Under the pieces are notes generated by a model. That model was not told the DNA's origin. It searched no databases and was given only the letters and a program-made list of their open reading frames with translations. From NCBI RefSeq assembly GCF_000317635.1, contig NC_019779.1, positions 1,426,001 to 1,490,000 of the forward strand: DNA of 64,000 nucleotides. The letters run 5' to 3'. The position numbers and the translations under genes are program-made. Below are positions 1 through 7,089 of the stretch, in pieces (position 1 is the first letter of the stretch; every line of letters starts with the position of its first letter). The DNA comes from Halothece sp. PCC 7418 (GTDB lineage: Bacteria; Cyanobacteriota; Cyanobacteriia; Cyanobacteriales; Rubidibacteraceae).

Positions 1-79
1 AGATCAGTGGTGTAATCCCATCCATGGGAATAACTAGGAAGCCCCCGCTATAACGAAGTTTAGCGGGGGAGGATGTCAC
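1..79 (+). mobile_element. Right end of an IS200/IS605-type element (tnpB 3' end / omegaRNA-like tail), body outside window
   Basis: A hairpin (CCCCCGCTA / TAGCGGGGG around positions 43-70) is followed by GAGGATGTCA, the usual look of a cyanobacterial IS200/IS605 right end. The preceding bases (AGTGGTGT ... GGAAT) resemble the relic at 11923-12224, which supports the reading. The transposase or TnpB gene would lie to the left, outside the window. The end abuts the 3' part of hicA on the other strand. A simple terminator hairpin is the alternative. Confidence 0.45.
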
Positions 80-289
80 TAATTCATCTACATTTAAATC
101 AGCATCCCTTAAAATTTTTCGTAATAGTCCTCTTCCAATATCTTGACCTTGATGTATTGGTATCGTGACAACTCTTCCATCAGGATGTTTTAATCGCAAA
201 TGACTTCCTCGCTGCCGAACTGCTTCAAAACCTGCTTTTTTGAGAGCTTTCACTAATTTTTCTGTTTTGATAATGGGAAGTTTTGACAT
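2..289 (-). CDS. hicA: HicA-type mRNA interferase toxin, 3' end disrupted or running off window
   Basis: HicA toxins are small double-stranded-RNA-binding-fold RNases that cut mRNA and are neutralised by HicB. The frame starts MSKLPIIKTEK and carries the family core GSHLRLKHPDGR, with the catalytic His at residue 30, then TIPIHQGQDIGRGLLRKIL. The start codon overlaps the hicB stop as TAATG, so the two are translationally coupled; hicB precedes hicA here. A normal HicA ends near residue 70-80. Here the frame stays open through the IS200/IS605-like hairpin to the window edge (96 residues with no stop), so the C-terminus was probably replaced by the element end. Confidence 0.7.
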   Translation of the reverse strand, partial: MSKLPIIKTEKLVKALKKAGFEAVRQRGSHLRLKHPDGRVVTIPIHQGQDIGRGLLRKILRDADLNVDELVTSSPAKLRYSGGFLVIPMDGITPLI

Positions 290-498
290 TAAACTTCTAT
301 CTTTTGAATCCCTACAAATTCATTTTTGTGCTGATGATCTTCATCTTCTAAACATAGGTGAATGACTTCTTTAATATTGGTCATTAACTCATCTAAAGTC
401 TGACCTTGGCTATAACATCCTTGTAACTGAGGAACTTCACCAACGAAGTAACCATCTTCATCCTTTTCAACCAGAACATAAAATTCTCGATTAGGCAT
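289..498 (-). CDS. hicB: HicB-family antitoxin
   Basis: This 69-residue protein has the HicB partial RNase H-like fold: YVLVEKDEDGYFVGEVPQLQGC, then a helix TLDELMTNIKEVIHLCLED. HicB binds HicA and, in longer forms, represses the operon. It has no obvious C-terminal DNA-binding domain, so it is the short UPF0150 type. It lies immediately 5' of hicA with a TAATG overlap. Confidence 0.85.
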   Translation of the reverse strand: MPNREFYVLVEKDEDGYFVGEVPQLQGCYSQGQTLDELMTNIKEVIHLCLEDEDHQHKNEFVGIQKIEV

Positions 499-819
499 TT
501 GCTCTCTCTTATTATTGATTGTTCTTTTGTTTAGTTTAACTTGATTTAACGAGTTTTTCTGCGAGAACTCAATTGAGACTTTGCATTACTAGCTATAACT
601 CATCAGGGTTTTGGAGGGAGTAGCGCAATTAACTGCGCTACTTGCTAAAGGCAATTGGGTGTTGAGGATAGCACACAAGAGTGCGATCACTGTTTTTGGT
701 GATTGGGGAGGCGCAATCGGGGTTTGGGGTGAGGGAAGGCGCGATCGGTGTTTTTGGGATGAGGGAGGGAGTAGCGCGATCGCTGTTTGGGGATGAGAGG
801 GAAGGCGCGATCGGATTGC
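499..819. repeat. Gene-free stretch with a cluster of HIP1-containing direct repeats
   Basis: No gene is seen. From about 655 to 815 the sequence is a string of diverged units of the form GGGATGAGAGGGAAGGCGCG followed by ATCG and a T/G-rich run. Each is 25-35 bp and holds GCGATCG. The same unit recurs at 1430-1515, 2463-2512, 3176-3215 and 3255-3295, always between small toxin-antitoxin genes. The frames that cross it encode only low-complexity repeats. Confidence 0.7.
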
Positions 820-1149
820 TCAATTTTTAACTCGCGCCACAGCTTTTTCATAGGCAGGATCATGTTCAGCAAAACTAATCACTAACACTCGTCGCGGAGA
901 AGGTTTTTCATAAACGCGATAAACTAGACGATAAGCAACGCCCTCCCAATCAATTTCTAACGCCCGATATCCTTTTAATTTCCCTTTTAGAGGATGATTG
1001 GGAAAGCCACCGCAACGATAGGGATCAGCCTTCAAAATTAACTGGTAAATTTCCCAGAAATCCCTTTCCAGTACATCTGGTAAACTCTTCAAGTCTTCAT
1101 TTTCAACTTTCGGATGAGTTTTGAAAAGATACTTGGATCGAATAGCCAC
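820..1149 (-). CDS. RelE/ParE-superfamily toxin
   Basis: A 109-residue basic protein with the RelE-fold layout: a helical N-terminal part (WEIYQLILKADPYRC), GKLKGYRALEIDWEGVAYRLVYRV in the middle, then VLVISFAEHDPAYEKAVARV at the end. RelE-type toxins cut mRNA on the ribosome, and the related ParE toxins poison gyrase; the sequence alone does not decide between them. It follows and overlaps the probable antitoxin gene by 47 bases, a long overlap that suggests strict coupling. Confidence 0.65.
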   Translation of the reverse strand: MAIRSKYLFKTHPKVENEDLKSLPDVLERDFWEIYQLILKADPYRCGGFPNHPLKGKLKGYRALEIDWEGVAYRLVYRVYEKPSPRRVLVISFAEHDPAYEKAVARVKN

Positions 1150-1342
1150 GTTCTCGTAATCGCTTATTTAATAAATCAACATCAATTTCTTCTTCAATTG
1201 TTCCATGAGTTGACCATAATTGTTCAGGAACTGCTTGTTCAATCCGTTGTAAGGCTTTTCCTTCGGCGGAGTCTGGATTGAGGTAAGTCATTTCTCCCTC
1301 AAATTCAAAAGGGATCAAGTTTTCTGTTTTGGGATTAGACAT
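1103..1342 (-). CDS. Probable antitoxin partner of the RelE-like toxin
   Basis: A small acidic protein of about 79 residues (MSNPKTENLIPFEFEGEM...), placed directly upstream of and overlapping the RelE-like gene. The internal Met is preferred as start; four extra residues are possible from position 1354. I see no clear DNA-binding motif. The role as antitoxin is inferred from size, charge and position only. Confidence 0.55.
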   Translation of the reverse strand: MSNPKTENLIPFEFEGEMTYLNPDSAEGKALQRIEQAVPEQLWSTHGTIEEEIDVDLLNKRLRERGYSIQVSFQNSSES

Positions 1343-1429
1343 AGAGATCATCACCGAATTATTTAAGACTTAATTGCTATTTTAGCTCGATGCTCGTAGA
1401 GCCGTGGCTTTGCTACATCGGGATTTAGT

Positions 1430-1515
1430 ATGAGAGAGGAAGCGCGATCGGGTTTTGGAATGAGAGGGAAGGCGCGATCGGGTTTTGGAATGAGAGGGAA
1501 GGCGCGATCGGGGTT
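1430..1515. repeat. Three tandem HIP1-containing repeat units
   Basis: Three near-identical units of about 33 bp (GAGAGGGAAGGCGCGATCGG followed by GTTTTGGAAT) stand in a row between the RelE-like antitoxin and the DUF2887 nuclease gene. They belong to the same family as the cluster at 655-815. Confidence 0.7.
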
Positions 1516-1541
1516 TCGGAAAGATTTTGTCCCATTTCAAG

Positions 1542-2378
1542 TTACTTTTGTTTTTGATTCGCCTGTTCTTTGACCACTTCTAGGGGTAAATCTAACCACT
1601 GCGCGATCGTACCTAACTCAACACCAGACTCTAGCATTCGAGACACAACTTCCAGTTTTCCTTCTTGTTTTCCTTCTTGTTTTCCTTCCAGTTTTCCTTC
1701 TTGTTTTCCTTCCAGTTTTCCTTCTGTAAACACTTCTTGATAAAAGCGTGTTTGTTTTAAATCATCGACTCCTAACATTGCTGCAATCTCCTTTCGAGTC
1801 TTCTGTGGAAACTTATAAACAATAATGCTTTCTATTAAATCTATAATATCGTTTCTGAGTTGCTTTTCTTCTACCCCCTCTGTAACGACTTGTAATAAAT
1901 CTTGCGCTTTTTGGGAAGTTTCTTTTTCTCTTGCTGTCACTAATTTGACTAAGCGCACTCCCAAAGGACAATTTTCTCCTTCCTCTAATTCATCGAGATA
2001 AATCCGAGTCACTTGTTCTAAGTTTAATAGAGGTTGGAAATGAGAATCACCACTCCTTTCTACTCTGCGAGTCGGATAAATTACCACCACCCGCCAGGGA
2101 TAAATCGGCTGATATTGTCTTAGGTAGAGAAAAAGCTCGGAAAAAAGGCGAGAGTAAAGATGCTCATCAGGTTGAAACTGCACTTCTACCACATACAGTG
2201 GGCTGTTGGGTTCTCCATTTTTCGGAAGAAATACCCCATCAATACGAAAGGCGAGTTGTTTGACTTCTACAGAAGTAAATTCATAATTAGTAACTGGTTC
2301 AGAGCTATTAGATAGCAGTTCAAATAAAATTTGGGGTCGGATTTGGAAGAGGCGGTAAAAAAGGCTGTCTGTCTTCAA
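1542..2378 (-). CDS. Rpn-family (DUF2887) PD-(D/E)XK nuclease / putative transposase-related protein
   Basis: A 278-residue protein of the type common in many copies in cyanobacteria. The N-terminus is SLFYRLFQIRPQILFELL. The nuclease core follows, with FRIDGVFLP supplying Asp and YVVEVQFQPDE supplying the E-x-Q pair of the PD-(D/E)XK site. The C-terminal third has a run of about six GKxEG-type repeats, then a helical end with a LGTIAQWLDLPLEVV motif. E. coli Rpn proteins are DNA endonucleases that promote RecA-independent recombination; some were named transposases. The repeat run is slippage-prone and variable between paralogues. It stands alone between toxin-antitoxin modules. Confidence 0.75.
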   Translation of the reverse strand: MKTDSLFYRLFQIRPQILFELLSNSSEPVTNYEFTSVEVKQLAFRIDGVFLPKNGEPNSPLYVVEVQFQPDEHLYSRLFSELFLYLRQYQPIYPWRVVVIYPTRRVERSGDSHFQPLLNLEQVTRIYLDELEEGENCPLGVRLVKLVTAREKETSQKAQDLLQVVTEGVEEKQLRNDIIDLIESIIVYKFPQKTRKEIAAMLGVDDLKQTRFYQEVFTEGKLEGKQEGKLEGKQEGKQEGKLEVVSRMLESGVELGTIAQWLDLPLEVVKEQANQKQK

Positions 2379-2462
2379 CTTCTTGGATTTAGTAGCAGTT
2401 AATGCTTGTTTCAGATTATTATATCTCTAGCCATAATGAAGTTAATTGTTGCTTGAGATGCG

Positions 2463-2512
2463 AAGGAAGCGCGATCGCTGTTTTGGGATGAGAGGGGAGG
2501 CGCGATCGCGAA
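2463..2512. repeat. HIP1-containing repeat pair
   Basis: Two units of the GATGAGAGGGGAGGCGCGAT family in the gap between the DUF2887 gene and the MazEF-like pair. Confidence 0.55.
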
Positions 2513-2586
2513 ACATAGGCGGAACCTAATCGCTCTTTTGTTAAAGTAGATAGCAAAGCACATCATCAAGTTGAAACGATTAAGCA

Positions 2587-2811
2587 ATGACAATGAACAC
2601 CCAACTTATTGAATCCCTTATTCAAGCTATTCGTTCACTGTCTCAAGAAGAACAAGCAATGCTAGAAGAAAAGCTTTTTTTTGAAAATACTTACCCTTCA
2701 ACCAATGATTTAATTGCATTAAGTCTTTATAGTAATAGTTTAGACTTTCTAGCGGAAGAACCCGACATATATACCTCTAAGGACGGAGAACCTATCAATG
2801 CAACTGAGTAA
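2587..2811 (+). CDS. Probable antitoxin of MazEF/PemIK-like module
   Basis: A 74-residue acidic protein (MTMNTQLIESLIQAIRSLSQEEQ...), with start either here or two codons on. It has a helical N-terminus seen in many cyanobacterial antitoxins and an acidic tail. It overlaps the toxin gene by 14 bases in another frame. The antitoxin role is inferred from this position; no SpoVT/AbrB or RHH fold is clear to me. Confidence 0.6.
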   Translation: MTMNTQLIESLIQAIRSLSQEEQAMLEEKLFFENTYPSTNDLIALSLYSNSLDFLAEEPDIYTSKDGEPINATE

Positions 2812-3145
2812 AGGTGATATTGTGCTTGTCCCTTTTCCTTTTTCTAACTTTACTCAAACTAAACTCCGACCTGCAGTAATTTTATGGGTTGATCTTAAAG
2901 GACAGGATGTAACGCTTTGCTTTATTTCCTCGCAATCACTTTCCGAAACCAGTGACGATGAATTTGTTATCAATTCAAACGATCCAGAATTTTCTCTAAC
3001 AGGACTCAAACTCACCTCAAAAGTTAAAGTTTCAAAAATTATAACCCTTGAACGGAAATTATTGAGGCGACGCTTAGGAAAATTAGGCGAACAACAACTC
3101 AATCTTCTTAACCAAACTTTGGTTAAAGTATTTGATTTAAAGTAG
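2798..3145 (+). CDS. MazF/PemK-family endoribonuclease toxin
   Basis: A 115-residue protein with the PemK/MazF signature at the start (GDIVLVPFPFSNFTQTKLRP, then AVIL) and the TGL-LTSKVKVSKIITL strand pair in the middle. MazF toxins cleave single-stranded RNA at short motifs. It overlaps its upstream partner gene. Length and motif order match the family. Confidence 0.8.
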   Translation: MQLSKGDIVLVPFPFSNFTQTKLRPAVILWVDLKGQDVTLCFISSQSLSETSDDEFVINSNDPEFSLTGLKLTSKVKVSKIITLERKLLRRRLGKLGEQQLNLLNQTLVKVFDLK

Positions 3146-3574
3146 GGTCTGCAAGAAGATGATCACTTCATAAGAATCGCTGTTTTGGGATGAGAGGGAA
3201 GGCGCGATGGGTGATATCCCCCCTAACCCCCCTTCAGTAAAGGGGGGAATAAGAATTGCTGTTTGGGATGAGATGGGGAGCGCGATCGGGTTATAGCTTT
3301 GAACTCTCCACGGATTAAAATCGCGTGGATTCCAATCGAAACCACTCAATGGATTAAAATCACAAATCGAGTGTTAGAAAGGAGTCTCGCGAAGCCGGAG
3401 CGAAGTGAGGATGACACGTTCAAAGATGTTATACAGACCTTGGCTCGCGCGAAAGTCTAGCTGTATCTCTACTTTTTTTTAATAAGCCTGACGGGTTTTT
3501 CACCATCTTTGAGGTTGTTCTATTCTAGCAGACACAGAGGACTAAAGTCCTCCCTTGGAAAAATCTTGTTACGT
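3146..3574. repeat. Gene-free stretch with HIP1-type and G-rich dispersed repeats and a hairpin
   Basis: There is no convincing gene. The stretch holds two HIP1-type units (3176-3215, 3255-3295) around a CCCCCCTAACCCCCCTTCAG-type G-rich palindrome at about 3217-3250. Next come twin GGATTAAAATC motifs near 3314 and 3351, a GCGAAGCCGGAGCGAAG repeat near 3390, and a perfect hairpin GAGGACTAAAGTCCTC at 3537-3552. That hairpin follows the vapC stop on the minus strand and could help end its transcript. Confidence 0.55.
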
Positions 3575-4054
3575 TCAGAAGATTTGAGGATCTACTGTCC
3601 AATCTTCTATCTTTAAATTAGGAATTTTATTAAAATCGGCAACATTTCGAGTTAATAAAATTAAGTTGCGAGACAGCGCGATCGAATCTTCGATTCGCTG
3701 AGCCTTTGGCTCAATCGCGCCAATTCTCAAATCCATCGTCGAACCGCGAACTTTGTTCTCTCTTAATTCATTAAAAATAGAAACGGCTACCATATCAAAC
3801 CGTAAAATAGAAAACGAGGTGAATCCTTGAAGAATTTCTTGCAATAAGGTGTAGCCACGAATAATATCCCTATTGGTTCGAGCGCGATTAATAAAATTGT
3901 GAGCGCCAAGAACTTGCTCATGGAAACTGATAATTGATACAGCAAATTCTGTCGAAGAATATTGATTCATGCGAGTCATTAATTGAGTAAACTCTTTCCC
4001 CGATCCGCGCTGTAAAAAACTGAAATGATCGGTATCGAGCAGATATTTCACCAC
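3575..4054 (-). CDS. vapC: VapC-type PIN-domain ribonuclease toxin with an in-frame repeat insertion
   Basis: PIN-domain toxins cleave tRNA or rRNA using a cluster of acidic residues. Visible here are LLDTD near residue 7, the Glu of SIISFHEQ near 44, the Asp of STMDLRIGAI near 108, and the late Asp of RNVADF. Residues about 112-127 (IEPKAQRIEDSI) are an insertion relative to the family's usual RIGAIALSRN-type run. It is encoded exactly by a palindromic DNA element at 3676-3720 that recurs at 50816-50856. The frame stays open across it. The gene begins two bases after its partner's stop. Confidence 0.8.
   Translation of the reverse strand: MVKYLLDTDHFSFLQRGSGKEFTQLMTRMNQYSSTEFAVSIISFHEQVLGAHNFINRARTNRDIIRGYTLLQEILQGFTSFSILRFDMVAVSIFNELRENKVRGSTMDLRIGAIEPKAQRIEDSIALSRNLILLTRNVADFNKIPNLKIEDWTVDPQIF
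3676..3720. repeat. Three-way-junction palindromic element inside vapC
   Basis: Arms GCGCGAT (3676-3682) and ATCGCGC (3714-3720) enclose two small hairpins, GAATC-TTC-GATTC and GAGCC-TTT-GGCTC. The two inner hairpins recur at 50824-50852 with only loop and arm changes. The element length of 45 bp is a multiple of three, which keeps vapC in frame. Confidence 0.75.
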
Positions 4055-4056
4055 TA

Positions 4057-4290
4057 TTAACTCTCTTCCTCTTTCGGCTGATCTTGCTGACGGAAAGAAC
4101 GCCCATACTCCAGAGCTTCCAAAAATGCTACTTCATCAGAAATTGAACCAATCAATTGTTGCAATCCCTCTTTAGAGGAGGGTTTGCTTTCTACCTTTTG
4201 CTGCAGATCGGAAACGGTTTGCTCAAGTTTTACTAAACGTTGTTCTAGGTTTTTCTGGTCTAACATAGCCTTGGGGTTAGAGGTGGACAT
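4057..4290 (-). CDS. Probable VapB-position antitoxin
   Basis: A 77-residue hydrophilic protein with a coiled-coil-like segment (LEQRLVKLEQTVSDLQQKVE) and an acidic end, followed after two bases by vapC. Small coiled-coil partners of PIN toxins of this kind are frequent in cyanobacteria. No DNA-binding fold is evident to me, so the name rests on position. Confidence 0.6.
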   Translation of the reverse strand: MSTSNPKAMLDQKNLEQRLVKLEQTVSDLQQKVESKPSSKEGLQQLIGSISDEVAFLEALEYGRSFRQQDQPKEEES

Positions 4291-4392
4291 AATTCAGCTT
4301 TTTTTCCTCAGTTAATTAGTTAAATTTTAGCAAATGAGAAAAGCGTGTTTACGAAGCATAGGTGAAGCCTAATCCCAATCATTTTTTTAAGA

Positions 4393-6900
4393 TCAAAGTT
4401 TGTCTAATAAAGACTCTCGTTGCGATGTTAACGCCTGATCTAATTCTGGAAAATAAGCCGAGGTGGGAAACACTGGCTTAAACCAGAGACTGATCGGTAA
4501 ATTCTCCACAACTCTAAAATAATCGCTGGGGACTGCTCCTCCCATCTGACGCATATTGACGTTAAATCCCAATCTTTTTCTGCGATATTGCCAAATCGGA
4601 GGATTCTGTTTTAACCATTCCTCAAATGTCTCAGCATTTTCCATCGTCGTTAAAACCTCTGCTAAGTATTGCTCTGGTAATCTTTCTTTTCTGGCTTTGA
4701 GTGCAGCTTGCTGTAATAATTGAGAGCGATTACTGGGATTTGACCATGCAGAAAACACCAGTTTGGCAGGTGAGGGAGAAAGTTGCTGTTCAACGGTTGC
4801 GACTTCTTCACCCAGACTAATCTTTAATAAGGCTTGGCTTAACCCGTCACCATACTGCTCTAAATCTTCACCAGCTGCGGTTAAATTACCTTGCCACCAG
4901 AGAAAAATACCACGCACACGATGAAAATAAGGAATTAAGTCTGGAGGTAAAGTGTCTTGGTTGAGGAAATTACTGCATTGCGCGATCGCGCTTTCTAAAA
5001 CTTGCGGATAAATCGGCTGTAAAATCCGCAACTGCCAAAGAGGAGTGGTAATAAAACTGGGATCTCTCAACACTTCCAAAGTTAACGCTTCAACCGCTAA
5101 TTCCCTTTGATTTTGAGCGAGGAGACTCAGACCTAATCCGTAGAAAATCCCCCGTTTGGCTGGAACCAGTTGTGCTGATTCGGCAAAAGCAGTTGTCGCT
5201 GCTGTTGGATTCCCAGCTTTGAGATGCAACCATCCTAAGTTAGTATAACCAAACTCGCGATCGCGCGATGCGTTTAATCCCGCTTCAAACCCCTTAATCG
5301 CTTGGGGTAATAAGGCTTGTTCTTGAGAGGGATTATTAGAAGTCAAAGCAATATCTCCTAAATTCCAGCCCAATTGATAAGGATAATAAGGTTCCCAAGG
5401 TACAAGTTCATGGGCTTGCGTTAACTTATCTATAAACAGATCAAGATTGACCTCTTCTTGGGCTAACCCACTAAAGCCTTGAGTTGAAGTTGCCCAAGCG
5501 CGATGAATGGGAATTAACCAGATAATAACCGCAACAAGGAATCCACATCCAGCCCAAGCCAACCGATATCCTGACTGTAGCGCAAGGAATTCCTGCTTTC
5601 GTAGTGTGGAGGCAATGACAGCTAAATAAATGACTAATGTTCCACTAATTGCAATGTTGTCTAACTGGTAATCTGTCAAACTGAGAGTAAAGTAACCAAT
5701 GAATGCACAGAAAAGACTTCCTGTGAGAATAAAGTCCGTTGTTTCTAGCTCACGAACCCACCACCGTCGCCCTAAATATAATAATAAAAAGATTGCCCCC
5801 AGTTGAAGCAGAACCGCCCAAAGTCCTAATTCAGCAAATAATTGAGCGGGTGTACTATGTAACTGATAAATCAACTGGGCTTCATATCCAGCCCAATGGG
5901 GAAAATACTCTTGATATAACCAAGGGACATTTCCTAAGCCGATTCCAGTCAGGAAATGACTGCTTCCCATGTCCCAGCCGACAGTCATTGTAATCAAGCG
6001 ATATGCAAATTGTCCGCCTCCTTCTCCTGATAAAACAGCAAACAACAAACTGCGGAGGCGATTATTTGCCAAAATAAAGAGGAGGACAAGTAAAATGCTT
6101 CCGAGCGCACTTAGAATTAACCATAATCGAGGGAGAGAACTCCGCACTAATAGAATAATTAATCCCGTCAATAAAACAACGAAAAAACCTAACCATCCTC
6201 CCCGAGAACTGGTGGTATATAAATCAAGTAACCCCACCGCTACACCTGCGATCCAAACCCATCGTCGCCAACCTGATTCCACAATTCCCAATGCAATCAG
6301 TAAAGGAAGGACTAACACCAAATAGCCAGCAACATAATTTTGATGTCCTAAAGGGGCCCAGTTTCGTAACTCCAAAACAGAGAAGTCAAATCTGACATTG
6401 ACACCCAACTCTCTCAAAGATTGTAAACGCTCTAATTCTGGTAAAAAGGTCTGAACCCCCCAGACAAGAAGACTGACAAGAATAAAAGCAATGGCAAGTC
6501 CACCCTGAAATTGTAATAACCGATATCGTTTTTGGGGAGAAACTAACCCATGATTGAGAGCATATAGTGCAAGAATTAAACAGAGAGTTGTCCAACTATA
6601 CCAGATCGCTTTCTGAGGAATTTCAGCATAAAGGGTGGTGATGATTAAGCTGATGATCACTAAGGCTATCCAAATATCAATTTTGTTACCCAGTTGGGGA
6701 AAGCAATTTTCCCGAAGAAGAATGCTGAGAAACCACAAGACAGGACAAATGATGCCCACTTGCCAAATCAATACCCAGGGCCAAGCAACCATTAAGCTAT
6801 GACTATCTGGGATCAGCGTCAATAAAATATAAAAGAAGCCAGTTAGTAGCGCAAACAATTGACCGCTACTGCGTTTGGATTGAGATTGAAGAGGATTCAT
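4393..6900 (-). CDS. O-antigen ligase / Wzy-type membrane protein with C-terminal TPR region
   Basis: About 835 residues from the internal Met (MNPLQSQSKRS); six more residues are possible from 6918. The first 450 residues hold ten or more membrane helices with the Wzy_C/WaaL-type loop (RLITMTVGWDMGSSHFLTGI, then GLGNVPWLY). The rest is soluble, with TPR-like helices (GYTNLGWLHLKAGNPTAATT, GLSLLAQNQRELAVEALTLE). Such proteins polymerise or ligate surface glycans in the inner membrane; the substrate cannot be told. It stands alone. Confidence 0.7.
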   Translation of the reverse strand: MNPLQSQSKRSSGQLFALLTGFFYILLTLIPDSHSLMVAWPWVLIWQVGIICPVLWFLSILLRENCFPQLGNKIDIWIALVIISLIITTLYAEIPQKAIWYSWTTLCLILALYALNHGLVSPQKRYRLLQFQGGLAIAFILVSLLVWGVQTFLPELERLQSLRELGVNVRFDFSVLELRNWAPLGHQNYVAGYLVLVLPLLIALGIVESGWRRWVWIAGVAVGLLDLYTTSSRGGWLGFFVVLLTGLIILLVRSSLPRLWLILSALGSILLVLLFILANNRLRSLLFAVLSGEGGGQFAYRLITMTVGWDMGSSHFLTGIGLGNVPWLYQEYFPHWAGYEAQLIYQLHSTPAQLFAELGLWAVLLQLGAIFLLLYLGRRWWVRELETTDFILTGSLFCAFIGYFTLSLTDYQLDNIAISGTLVIYLAVIASTLRKQEFLALQSGYRLAWAGCGFLVAVIIWLIPIHRAWATSTQGFSGLAQEEVNLDLFIDKLTQAHELVPWEPYYPYQLGWNLGDIALTSNNPSQEQALLPQAIKGFEAGLNASRDREFGYTNLGWLHLKAGNPTAATTAFAESAQLVPAKRGIFYGLGLSLLAQNQRELAVEALTLEVLRDPSFITTPLWQLRILQPIYPQVLESAIAQCSNFLNQDTLPPDLIPYFHRVRGIFLWWQGNLTAAGEDLEQYGDGLSQALLKISLGEEVATVEQQLSPSPAKLVFSAWSNPSNRSQLLQQAALKARKERLPEQYLAEVLTTMENAETFEEWLKQNPPIWQYRRKRLGFNVNMRQMGGAVPSDYFRVVENLPISLWFKPVFPTSAYFPELDQALTSQRESLLDKL

Positions 6901-7003
6901 GGAGTTTAATCTGCACAAGCGATAGTTATCTTTCTATACTTCTGTCCAAAATACTCTACCCAGCCTCGGAAAGACGACCAAGCAGCATATCTTTCTTGCC
7001 CGT

Positions 7004-7036
7004 GCTATTTCTCCCTACGGCGCTCGCGTAGGGACT
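7004..7036. repeat. Dispersed palindromic repeat
   Basis: CCCTACGGCGCTCGCGTAGG is nearly palindromic and of a type scattered through cyanobacterial genomes. It sits in the gap between the divergent Wzy-like and helicase genes and may influence either promoter. A related ACGGAAGCGAAGCC piece is at about 49217. Confidence 0.5.
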
Positions 7037-7089
7037 CCCGCACTCTCGTTGCATTAAGATAAAAATTGGTGATCTTGATGGTGATGGGC

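Noticed and set aside
611-872. Short open frames across the HIP1 repeat cluster at 611-872
   Set aside because: They encode only the repeat (SDRA-like strings), overlap one another on both strands, and stop at repeat borders.
5739-6325. Two plus-strand open frames opposite the Wzy-like gene
   Set aside because: Shadows of a clear membrane-protein gene; their sequences are low in recognisable structure and lack start signals.
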